The notes under the pieces: model-generated | The model's input: only the letters and a program-made list of their open reading frames with translations | Database searches by the model: none | What the model was told of the DNA's origin: nothing | Made by a program: the position numbers and the translations under genes | Shown here: positions 1-5,755 of the stretch, in pieces | Position numbering within the stretch: position 1 is the stretch's first letter | Layout of the letters: each line of letters opens with the position of its first letter | Origin: Bifidobacterium breve | Lineage (GTDB): Bacteria; Actinomycetota; Acidimicrobiia; Acidimicrobiales; Ilumatobacteraceae | DNA: 6,352 bases | NCBI GenBank assembly: GCA_943325435.2 | Contig: CALPPK020000076.1 | Coordinates: forward strand, 1-6,352 | Reading direction: 5' to 3'

Positions 1-360
1 CTTGCAACAACTTTGAAGCTGACACAAGAAGAATTGAAGACACAACTTCATTCTGGAAAGTCACTTGCTGATGTTGCGAAGACTCAGAGTGTTGACATTG
101 CAGATGTAAAGGCAACATTGACCTCAGATTTCTCTGCACACCTTGCAGAAGAAGTGACATCTGGTGAGCACACGCAAGCTGAAGCTGATGCAAAGCTTGT
201 TGAGTTCAAGACCAACCTTGACACCATGGTGAATCGTGTTGGCCCTGCAGGTGGCATGAAGGGTGAAGGTCGTGGACCTGGCGGACCTGGTGGACGTCAC
301 GGACATGGCCCAATGGGACAAGGCGCACCAGCTGCCCAGAACACTTCTGCTTCGGCATAA
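1..360 (+). CDS. 3' part of a small, probably exported protein with a glycine-rich tail (5' end outside window)
   Basis: The frame is open from base 1 to the TAA at 358-360, giving 119 residues. The codons before the TTG at 13 are also open, so the gene most likely starts outside the window. The first ~75 residues are polar and helical, with a segment like 'EELKTQLHSGKSLADVAKTQ' followed by a second helix pair (HTQAEADAKL). This resembles a family of small secreted actinobacterial proteins of unknown function built from 'T-x-x-E-L-x-x-x-L-x-x-G-K-S-L-A-x-x-A' repeats; that match is from memory. The last ~40 residues are Gly/Pro/His-rich (GPGGPGGRHGHGPMGQG) and look disordered. The missing N-terminus would normally carry the signal peptide, which cannot be seen here. 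The gene converges on the Tad cluster and ends 45 nt before a strong terminator stem. Function unknown. Confidence 0.75.
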   Translation, partial: LATTLKLTQEELKTQLHSGKSLADVAKTQSVDIADVKATLTSDFSAHLAEEVTSGEHTQAEADAKLVEFKTNLDTMVNRVGPAGGMKGEGRGPGGPGGRHGHGPMGQGAPAAQNTSASA

Positions 361-368
361 CGACATCG

Positions 369-384
369 CACACCATTTGGTGTG
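369..384. repeat. short perfect inverted repeat downstream of the first gene
   Basis: CACACCA and TGGTGTG are separated by two bases, so 7 + 7 bases can pair; with a more realistic loop it is a 6-bp stem with a 4-nt loop. It lies 9 nt after the TAA at 360. No T-run follows on either strand, so it is not a terminator by itself. It could protect the 3' end of the mRNA or assist the stronger hairpin just downstream. Role uncertain. Confidence 0.4.
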
Positions 385-396
385 ATTATCTCCCCC

Positions 397-440
397 AAAA
401 ACATCCGGGGCTCGCAGCAATGCGGGCTCCGGTTTTGTTT
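397..440. terminator. bidirectional rho-independent terminator
   Basis: CCGGGGCTCGC (405-415) pairs with GCGGGCTCCGG (422-432) over 11 bp, including two G-U wobbles, around the 6-nt loop AGCAAT. On the + strand the stem is followed by TTTTGTTT (433-440). On the minus strand it is followed by A then TGTTTTT (403-397). It can therefore stop both the rightward gene ending at 360 and the leftward Tad cluster. The TAA of the TadE-like gene (441-439) lies inside the + strand T-run, so that gene ends essentially at the base of its own terminator. Confidence 0.88.
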
Positions 441-813
441 ACCCCAGTACTAATGGTGGTTCACGCATCATGGACGACGTTGCGTGCAACGACAGCGAAG
501 GCAGCCAACGACCGAGCAGCGGAAACCGCTTCTTCATACTGGCGTCAACCGTGATCAGGCCAGTAACGACATCAACTGTTGTTGTTGCTGAGACCTGTGA
601 GAGGCCAGCAATGGCTGTTGCTGCATCTGATGGGTTGTCTGACGTAATGGCTGAACGCACAGCGCTTCGAGCAATGTCATTCAGTCGCAACGTATCGAGA
701 CACACCGACAATGTTGCGAGGAGCAACAGTGCGCACAAAACAACCACGGGTGCCATGAGGGCAAATTCAACTGTTGCTTGCCCATTGTTTCTACGGCGTG
801 GAGTTAGATGCAC
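439..813 (-). CDS. tadE: TadE-like minor pilin (pseudopilin) of the Tad pilus
   Basis: Predicted small membrane-anchored pseudopilin of 124 residues. Residues 11-17 read GQATVEF: the prepilin-peptidase signature, with Gly at -1, Glu at +5 and Phe at +6, followed by a hydrophobic helix (~18-38) and a polar C-terminal domain with no clear motifs. TadE-family proteins are processed by the Tad prepilin peptidase and are needed for pilus assembly. I chose the GTG at 813-811 because it puts a short basic leader (Pro-Arg-Arg-Arg) before the cleavage site, as is usual. The reading frame is open to 897, and TTG codons such as that at 819 are alternatives. No convincing Shine-Dalgarno is visible. The start overlaps the end of flp by 23 nt, which suggests translational coupling. 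It is the last gene of the cluster and stops in the T-run of the terminator. TadE versus TadF cannot be settled from this sequence. Confidence 0.8.
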   Translation of the reverse strand: MHLTPRRRNNGQATVEFALMAPVVVLCALLLLATLSVCLDTLRLNDIARSAVRSAITSDNPSDAATAIAGLSQVSATTTVDVVTGLITVDASMKKRFPLLGRWLPSLSLHATSSMMREPPLVLG

Positions 814-1000
814 GATCAAATATGTCGTTGAACACAGTGTCAAAGAGGGAACCAATTTTGCCGGCTCCGCCACCTGCAGTAGCCCACGCAATGACAAGCA
901 AGGCGATGATTGCTGCGACTAGCAAGATGAGGGCGTATTCGGTAGTGGCTTGCCCGCGAGAGCGTTCTGGTGAATGGTGAAACATATTTATTCTTTTCAT
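791..1000 (-). CDS. flp: Flp-type (type IVb) major pilin precursor
   Basis: Precursor of 69 residues. The leader MKRINMFHHSPERSRG is basic and ends in Gly16. The mature protein would begin QATTEYAL, with the Glu+5/Tyr+6 pair diagnostic of Flp pilins, and would be 53 residues long, typical for this family. A hydrophobic helix (~23-43, ending ATAGGGAG) anchors the subunit before assembly. Flp subunits form the thin Tad fibre used for surface adhesion and, in many bacteria, biofilm formation. The ATG at 1000 overlaps the TAA of the upstream platform gene by one base (TAATG), an arrangement typical of re-initiation. A second in-frame ATG at 985 (MFHHSPERSRG) has an AGAA just upstream and is a possible alternative giving a shorter leader. 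Only one Flp gene lies in the window. Confidence 0.92.
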   Translation of the reverse strand: MKRINMFHHSPERSRGQATTEYALILLVAAIIALLVIAWATAGGGAGKIGSLFDTVFNDIFDRASNSTP

Positions 1001-2157
1001 TATGAAGTGACTGAGGGAAGCGAGAGTGAGAGTTGGCTGAGACTTGCCAGAACAAGCGGGGCGACAGAGAGCAAAAGAAATGAAGGAAGCACACAGAGAA
1101 CCAATGGGATGGTGAGACGTGTTGGCAGTTGTTGAATGCGAGTGTCTGTTTGTCTGCGTCGTTGCGCACGATGGTCTGTTGCCAGCCGCATCACGGTGTC
1201 AAGAATGGGTAATCCGTCACGCTCGGCCTGCACAATTGTGTGGCCGAGGTTCTTGCCAGATATCGGATCAGTTGTCGCTAGAGGCAGCAATGCTTCCTCT
1301 AGTGGTGCTCCAGCGCTGATGAGATCAGCTACTGAGTTACCAGTGGGCGACAACATTCTCCACCGTTCACAAGATTGAGCCATTGATAAACCCGTGCGTA
1401 ATGACACACAGAGATGTTCAGTGAGTTGTCCGATGACATCAGGTTCGTTCTGAACAGCGCGCGAGATGAGTGCTGAAATCCATCGCCATCCGATTCGATT
1501 CAGGATGAACCCGAGAAATAAAGGACAGAGAACTATTGGAGACCACAGGGAGGACCTGAACTGTGAGTTAACCGATATCGCACCTAGTAGGAGCACAAAA
1601 GGCAAAGCGGAAAGTAATCGAGCTGAAAGTTGCGCTTGAGATGCTGCCACCGCAAGTTCTGCACTGCATGCGGCACTATCTCGCATTACAGATGATGCAT
1701 GGTCAAGAGCACTAGGAACGAAATTTCCGTGGACCATGGCTGATTCAAGGAGACCAAGACACTGAGCTTCCTTGCTATGGGTTTCGACTGATTCGCGGGC
1801 AATTGCTAGCGCACTGTCACATGACTGAAGAGCGGCCACATCATCTCGTAGTGCCGACCAGCACGGATGGCGAAATTGGTGATGTTGAAGAATTGCAAAA
1901 ACTGCATCGTGGGGTGCCGCACCACTGCGGGTGGCACGAGCCAGAGACTCACAGAGCGCTGCATATTCAGTAGTTTGTGCAGTGTCTTTTCGGTGAAGTG
2001 TAGGCAATGTGCTCGTGGATTGAACTTTCTCACTGACGAGATGCGAGCCATGTAGCCGACGTTGTGTTTCTGACACATCAAGGAAGCGAAAGAATCGAGG
2101 CGTCGTGAACCAAATGAATACACCTGCGATTGAGGTTCCGGCAAGAAGATCAATCAT
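1000..2157 (-). CDS. tadB/tadC: Fused TadB-TadC type inner-membrane platform protein (two T2SSF domains)
   Basis: Predicted inner-membrane platform that couples the TadA ATPase to pilin extrusion. The 385-residue protein contains two copies of the T2SSF (GspF-type) domain. The first (~64-196) includes an ATRSGAAPHDA turn, then QAQLSARLLSALP leading into a helix (181-196) and a second one (205-220). The second (~238-371) has the matching SLRTGLSMAQS turn, then QLPTRLTIPLVLCVLP leading into a helix (349-371). An N-terminal helix (2-19) precedes them. TadB and TadC are usually separate proteins, each with one such domain; here one uninterrupted frame supplies both in little more than the usual length of one. 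I chose the ATG at 2157 because the protein then begins with the membrane helix and overlaps the tadA stop by only 8 nt (ATGATTGA). The frame is open to an ATG at 2250, but that would mean a 101-nt overlap and a polar extension. No strong ribosome-binding site is seen, so coupling to tadA is likely. Confidence 0.85.
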   Translation of the reverse strand: MIDLLAGTSIAGVFIWFTTPRFFRFLDVSETQRRLHGSHLVSEKVQSTSTLPTLHRKDTAQTTEYAALCESLARATRSGAAPHDAVFAILQHHQFRHPCWSALRDDVAALQSCDSALAIARESVETHSKEAQCLGLLESAMVHGNFVPSALDHASSVMRDSAACSAELAVAASQAQLSARLLSALPFVLLLGAISVNSQFRSSLWSPIVLCPLFLGFILNRIGWRWISALISRAVQNEPDVIGQLTEHLCVSLRTGLSMAQSCERWRMLSPTGNSVADLISAGAPLEEALLPLATTDPISGKNLGHTIVQAERDGLPILDTVMRLATDHRAQRRRQTDTRIQQLPTRLTIPLVLCVLPSFLLLSVAPLVLASLSQLSLSLPSVTS

Positions 2158-3064
2158 TACTGGGTAACCGATACAACGTGTGAAGGCTTGATTCATCGCA
2201 CCGAATGATTTCGACGATTGAACGTCGTCGCGCGGAAACTCTTTGAACAAAAATTATTGCGCCGACCGCACTGTGAATAGTTGCAACAGCTTGGTCGTGT
2301 GACCACTGCGGAGAATCACGGAGAACCATGGCAGCAAGTCTGTCAATAGTTTCCGTAGCCGAATTGGCATGAACGGTTGACCAGCAACCGCGATGCCCGC
2401 AAGATAATGCCAACAACATGTCGACCACTTCACTTCCGCGAACTTCACCGACGATTAGTCGGTCTGGTCGCAGCCGAAGTGATGCGCGAACAAGAGATTG
2501 AAGTGAGATTTCGCCTTGGCCCTCAGAGTTAGCGGGGCGTGTTTGTAATTGCACAATATGAGGATGTGCGAATCTCAGTTCTGCAGTGTCTTCAACGCAC
2601 ACAATGCGTTCATGTGGTCCGAATGATTGGCTAACTGCAGATATCAGGGATGTCTTTCCAGATGATGTTGCACCAGCCACCACAACATTGATGTTTTGCT
2701 GCACGAGGTCGCGCACGATGTCGGTACATGCAGTGGGACCAAATGAAGCAAGCGGCAAGATGCGACGAGAAAACTTCCGTATAGAAATAGTTGCGCCGCC
2801 CACTGCTACTGGCGAGATAACTACGCACGCTCGTGAACCGTCTGATAGTCGCGCATCAAGAATGGGAGACAGTAGGTCGAGCCTGCGGCCAGATGCACGA
2901 GCGATGCGCTCAAGACTGATAGTCAATTCACTAGCTGTGAGTGTTCCGACATGACGAAGACCTATCGCGTCTTCTACCCACACGTGCTGTCCGCCCACGA
3001 CCATTATTTCGCTGATGTCGGGGTCGTCTATATGTGTCTGGAGTGGTCCGAGACCATGATGCAT
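2150..3064 (-). CDS. tadA: TadA/CpaF-type secretion ATPase for Tad pilus assembly
   Basis: VirB11/GspE-superfamily ATPase predicted to work as a cytoplasmic hexamer that powers Flp pilus assembly. Visible motifs: an N-terminal sensor-like part with GLGPLQ and DDPDISEIMV (4-22); Walker A GATSSGKT (131-138); Asp box CVEDTAELR (156-164); Walker B LIVGEVRG (203-210) with catalytic Glu207; His box GHRGCWSTVHANS (223-235). All catalytic elements look intact. At 304 residues it is shorter than typical CpaF/TadA proteins (about 400-500): it begins almost directly at the conserved GLGPLQ segment and lacks the usual N-terminal extension. The ATG at 3064 lies 5 nt after the tadZ stop. No clear Shine-Dalgarno precedes it, so translation may depend on tadZ. 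The in-frame codons just upstream (encoding HDIDIDA) are open, so a slightly earlier non-ATG start inside tadZ cannot be excluded. Its stop overlaps the start of the platform gene. Confidence 0.93.
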   Translation of the reverse strand: MHHGLGPLQTHIDDPDISEIMVVGGQHVWVEDAIGLRHVGTLTASELTISLERIARASGRRLDLLSPILDARLSDGSRACVVISPVAVGGATISIRKFSRRILPLASFGPTACTDIVRDLVQQNINVVVAGATSSGKTSLISAVSQSFGPHERIVCVEDTAELRFAHPHIVQLQTRPANSEGQGEISLQSLVRASLRLRPDRLIVGEVRGSEVVDMLLALSCGHRGCWSTVHANSATETIDRLAAMVLRDSPQWSHDQAVATIHSAVGAIIFVQRVSARRRSIVEIIRCDESSLHTLYRLPSND

Positions 3065-3069
3065 GGCGT

Positions 3070-3705
3070 CTATATCGATGTCATGTGTGGACCGAACAGT
3101 TGCTCGGCACGAGATGGCAGCATTCCGGCATCCACCGCACGACTAATGGCGGGTGTATACGGAACTTCACATGTCACGGGCATTCCGAGAACATGACCGA
3201 CATCTTTAATGGTGAGTGCTCGACCTTCTTCACAGACAACAAACAATTGTGTAGGCCGTTGCATGCGTGAAGCGCGACGTAAGGACAAGTAACACGGTTT
3301 TACCACCATTGTGATGTGTGAAACGGCCTGACGTATCTCTTCGGGAATAAATGAGATACCTGCATCGATAACGACATTGATGGGAGATGCAGTAATTGCT
3401 CGTGCCAAATCTGGCCATCGAGGCTGACCTTCCACAAACGGCGAACCACGATGCAACACGATAAGACCGTTGTCGAATGTGGTTCCCATCTTCATGATTG
3501 CTTCTGCGTCTAAAGGGGAGTGCTCACGTAGCCAGTCATTGATGCCTGGAGTTGTGGGTTCTGCCATGCCGAGAGCGGCGGGAATATCGCCGCAAAGATC
3601 AATAAGCAGTGTTGGTGTGCCGCGAGCCGCCAAAAGTAAGGCGTATGCGGTGGCAGTAACGGTGGTGCAATTGCCACCTTTAGGTGACATGAAGATGGTT
3701 GACAT
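3070..3705 (-). CDS. tadZ: TadZ/CpaE-like ParA/MinD-family protein with a degenerate P-loop
   Basis: ParA/MinD-superfamily protein of 211 residues, first gene of the Tad cluster. TadZ/CpaE proteins position the pilus machine at the pole or membrane and recruit TadA. The N-terminus MSTIFMSPKGGNCTTVTA aligns with the deviant Walker A motif (KGGxGKTT). It keeps the signature Lys9 and the Gly-Gly but is one residue short, and Asn-Cys replaces the Val-Gly-Lys that holds the P-loop lysine. The strand TLLIDLCGD (33-40) and VVIDAGI (111-117, Asp114) match the switch I and switch II strands. There is no receiver-like N-terminal domain, unlike many CpaE/TadZ proteins. Related acidimicrobial proteins, as I recall them, also carry a KGG-x-G-TT form, so the altered loop may be a lineage feature rather than damage. 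The ATG at 3705 is backed by AGGAG six bases upstream. A general chromosome-partition ParA is unlikely given the Tad context and the lack of a ParB partner. Confidence 0.8.
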   Translation of the reverse strand: MSTIFMSPKGGNCTTVTATAYALLLAARGTPTLLIDLCGDIPAALGMAEPTTPGINDWLREHSPLDAEAIMKMGTTFDNGLIVLHRGSPFVEGQPRWPDLARAITASPINVVIDAGISFIPEEIRQAVSHITMVVKPCYLSLRRASRMQRPTQLFVVCEEGRALTIKDVGHVLGMPVTCEVPYTPAISRAVDAGMLPSRAEQLFGPHMTSI

Positions 3706-3711
3706 ATGTGA

Positions 3712-3716
3712 CTCCT
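3712..3716 (-). promoter_or_regulatory. ribosome-binding site of tadZ
   Basis: AGGAG on the minus strand (CTCCT on +), six bases before the ATG at 3705. It is the only strong Shine-Dalgarno in the Tad cluster, where the downstream genes mostly touch or overlap. This suggests tadZ is where ribosomes enter and the rest is coupled. The 53-nt gap to the dehydrogenase stop shows no convincing -35/-10 pair, so whether a separate promoter lies here is open. Confidence 0.7.
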
Positions 3717-3758
3717 GTTCGTCAGAAGCAATGTGTGCAACAGCATCGACAATTGGAA

Positions 3759-4736
3759 CTACAACTTCACCTCATTGACCATTGGTTCACCGGCAACATA
3801 GCGAGCAAGGTTTTTCAAGAAAATATCTTCACTTCGTAACCCCGACCGGGCGGATGCTGAAGAACTGTGCGGAGTAATGATGACATTGTCCATATCCCAC
3901 AACGGCGAATCTGACGGCAGTGGTTCGGTTGCAAAGACGTCCAGAGCAGCCCCCGCGAGATGCCCAGATTGCAATGCAGCAACCAGAGATTCTTCGTCAA
4001 CAAGTTCACCGCGGCCAACGTTGACGAAATGAGCGCCTGACTTCATGATTGCAAATGTCTCAGCATTGAAGATCTGACGAGTGTTGTCAGTGAGAGGCAG
4101 TGCCACAGCTACCCAGTCCGCCCGAGCCAGCACGCTCTGTAGTTGATCAAATGAAAATGTGGGGCAGGGTTCGCTGCCTGTGGGAGTTCGACGAATCGCT
4201 TCCACATTCATATTGAGCGCAACGCCTAGTCGAGCGATTTCAATACCGATTGGCCCCATGCCGATAACCGCAAGTCGTGCACCGTCAAGTTCTGCAAATT
4301 CTTGGCGAGCCCATTCGTGTTTTTCTTGGTGTTGAAACCAAGCCCGAACATTGCGACTAAGAGCCAACATATACAGGATTGTCGTTTGGGCAATCGGGGA
4401 GGCCGTAGCTCCGGAGGAATTCGTGAGTCGTATTCCGCGTTCCATTAGTTGCACAAAAAATGGACTGTCAACACCGGCTGAAAAAGTATGCATCCATTTT
4501 ACTGAGGTTGATTTGAGGATGGAGAGAACAAAACCGCGCGAACGTTCTGGCCACAAGTCGCTTGAATAAAAGACCGTGTTAATTGTGGAGATGATTTCCT
4601 CTGGCAGAACTTCGTTGCCTTCGTAGATGATCGGTGTGATTCCTGGGGAGATTGCTCGAATCGCATCGGCGTGGCGGCCCCACACATTGTCACTGATCAG
4701 CAATGTGATGGGTTCTTCAATCTTTGCCATTGCCAT
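3759..4736 (-). CDS. D-isomer-specific 2-hydroxyacid dehydrogenase family protein, probably NADP(H)-preferring
   Basis: Cytosolic oxidoreductase of 325 residues, a usual length for the family, predicted to interconvert a 2-oxoacid and a D-2-hydroxyacid. The Rossmann loop is GMGPIG (159-164). The catalytic set is complete: Arg242 in VNVGRGELVDE, Glu271 in DVFATEPLP and His290 in ITPHSSS. The substrate loop TFSAGVDSP lies at 84-92. At the end of the second Rossmann strand, where NAD-specific members have Asp, the sequence is AIRRTP (180-185). The two arginines suggest binding of the NADPH phosphate, as in glyoxylate/hydroxypyruvate reductases of the GhrA/GRHPR type. The exact substrate cannot be told; nothing here indicates a serA-type enzyme, and no ACT domain is present. 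Two in-frame ATGs (4736 and 4730) lack a Shine-Dalgarno. A TAACCT box sits six bases before the second, so a leaderless transcript is possible. It lies upstream of tadZ on the same strand and could be co-transcribed, but no functional link to the pilus is apparent. Confidence 0.88.
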   Translation of the reverse strand: MAMAKIEEPITLLISDNVWGRHADAIRAISPGITPIIYEGNEVLPEEIISTINTVFYSSDLWPERSRGFVLSILKSTSVKWMHTFSAGVDSPFFVQLMERGIRLTNSSGATASPIAQTTILYMLALSRNVRAWFQHQEKHEWARQEFAELDGARLAVIGMGPIGIEIARLGVALNMNVEAIRRTPTGSEPCPTFSFDQLQSVLARADWVAVALPLTDNTRQIFNAETFAIMKSGAHFVNVGRGELVDEESLVAALQSGHLAGAALDVFATEPLPSDSPLWDMDNVIITPHSSSASARSGLRSEDIFLKNLARYVAGEPMVNEVKL

Positions 4737-4777
4737 AGGTTAGGTAATAGGCGAGCTGCGGGCATTACCGTTAGAGC
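4737..4777. promoter_or_regulatory. divergent promoter region with inverted repeat GGTAAT-N15-ATTACC
   Basis: This 41-nt gap separates two genes transcribed away from each other, so both promoters must lie in it or reach into the genes. GGTAAT (4743-4748) and ATTACC (4764-4769) form a 6-bp inverted repeat with a 15-nt spacer. A TANNNT box fits each side: TACCGT (4766-4771) six bases before the ATG at 4778, and TAACCT on the minus strand (4742-4737) six bases before the second ATG (4730) of the dehydrogenase. Neither has a Shine-Dalgarno or a good -35, so leaderless transcripts are plausible. The right arm overlaps one -10 box and the left arm abuts the other, as an operator would, but the arms are short and chance is not excluded. 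Confidence 0.4.
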
Positions 4778-5752
4778 ATGCGTCTGATTCTGGGTCTTCT
4801 GTCGGTATTGCCGTTTCCTGTGCAACACATGGGGTCTGGTGACAGTGTTCAACCACGCGACACGGTTTCCATCATTGACTCGGTTACTCCTGCACTTCCT
4901 GCTGGCGTAAAAGTGGACATTGTGGGCTCTGACACTTTTGTGCGCGTGCAGTCAGTTAGCCACGACATCATGATCACCGGCTATAAAAACGAACCGTATA
5001 TGCACATCACAACAAATGGTGATGTGTTTGTGAACGATGGATCGCAAACGACGCTGATCAACGGCAACAGATACGGCAATGTTGACACCAGTTCTTTTGT
5101 GGAAAGCCCGAACCCTGTGTGGCGAAAAATTGGAACGGACGGAACTGCCATGTGGCATGACCATCGGGTGCATTGGATGAGTCCCAAGCAACCTGCTCCG
5201 ATTGACACCGTTGGCACAGTGTTGCAATGGAAAGTTTCGATGAGTGTTGATGGGGTAGCAACAACTGTGGCGGGAACGCTTTTTCTGCGCGAAAAGTCGA
5301 GCATGTTGTGGTGGCTGGCAGGGTTGGTTGCATTGTTAAGCGCAGTTGTTTTATCAGTGCGCAGACGTAGGGAATTTTTCGCTTCGACATTTCTCATGTC
5401 AATGGTGGGAGTTGTTGTTGGGCTGCTGCAATTTGTTGGGTTGCCAGACGGCGCGCGAATTACGCCATTGATATTGATGTTTTCAACCGGCGCAGCAGCA
5501 GTTGCCGCAACTTCGATGTTTATGCAACGGCGCGGTAAAGCCTCGCAACACATTGCCTTGTCGTTGAACGCAGGCGCAGGTGCAACTTTGGTTGTGTGCG
5601 GGTGGCTATGCGCAGATCAGGTTCGCGCTGCATATGTGCCGGGCATTGACCAAGAATGGCTTGTGCGCATGCTGATACCTGCGTTATTAGGTATTGGCTT
5701 TGTGGCAACAATTGATGGCGTCACGCGCATTATGCGCGGTTCAACCGACTAA
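4778..5752 (+). CDS. uncharacterised integral membrane protein with exported N-terminal domain (WHDHRVHWMSP motif)
   Basis: Protein of 324 residues. The N-terminus MRLILGLLSVLPFPV is a short hydrophobic export or anchor segment. Residues ~25-172 are predicted to lie outside the membrane and look beta-rich, with a DSVTPALPAGVKVDIVGSD stretch (34-52), GYKNEPYMHI (68-77) and the striking WHDHRVHWMSP (126-136). About five hydrophobic helices follow: ~176-194, 203-222, 230-249, 259-280 and 297-314. This resembles a conserved actinobacterial membrane protein of unknown function that I recall with the same W-H-D-H-R-x-H-W-M-S-P signature. The His/Met/Trp cluster could bind a metal, but that is inference. 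An in-frame TAG at 4772-4774 rules out an earlier start. No Shine-Dalgarno is seen, and a leaderless transcript from a TACCGT box is possible. The stop is 3 nt from that of the convergent sigma factor gene, with no terminator between them. Confidence 0.8.
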   Translation: MRLILGLLSVLPFPVQHMGSGDSVQPRDTVSIIDSVTPALPAGVKVDIVGSDTFVRVQSVSHDIMITGYKNEPYMHITTNGDVFVNDGSQTTLINGNRYGNVDTSSFVESPNPVWRKIGTDGTAMWHDHRVHWMSPKQPAPIDTVGTVLQWKVSMSVDGVATTVAGTLFLREKSSMLWWLAGLVALLSAVVLSVRRRREFFASTFLMSMVGVVVGLLQFVGLPDGARITPLILMFSTGAAAVAATSMFMQRRGKASQHIALSLNAGAGATLVVCGWLCADQVRAAYVPGIDQEWLVRMLIPALLGIGFVATIDGVTRIMRGSTD

Positions 5753-5755
5753 CAA

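Noticed and set aside
814..897. Earlier start (897) for the TadE-like gene
   Set aside because: It lies deep inside flp and would put an unusually long leader before the prepilin cleavage site; prepilin leaders are short and basic, which the GTG at 813 provides.
470..922. Long open frame on the + strand opposite the TadE-like and Flp genes
   Set aside because: It mirrors two genes with clear prepilin motifs on the minus strand, has no recognisable domain and no ribosome-binding site; it is a shadow frame.
953..970. PERSRG sequence shared by the Flp leader and the dehydrogenase (4533-4550)
   Set aside because: A six-residue match with different codons in unrelated contexts; best taken as chance.
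791..1000. A frameshift joining flp and tadE into one gene
   Set aside because: Each has its own complete leader, Gly-x4-Glu-aromatic motif and hydrophobic helix, so they are two pilin-like genes with a small overlap.
2158..2250. Earlier ATG (2250) for the TadB/TadC protein
   Set aside because: It would overlap tadA by 101 nt and add a polar stretch before the N-terminal membrane helix; the ATG at 2157 gives the usual short overlap.
2586..2954. 122-codon + strand frame opposite tadA
   Set aside because: tadA carries every catalytic box of its family on the other strand, so this frame is incidental.
3070..3705. A chromosome or plasmid partition ParA
   Set aside because: There is no ParB gene or parS-like repeat nearby, the P-loop is altered, and the gene sits directly before tadA.
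4981..5553. 190-codon minus-strand frame inside the membrane protein gene
   Set aside because: The + strand frame has a coherent export segment, conserved motif and membrane helices; the opposite frame shows none of these.
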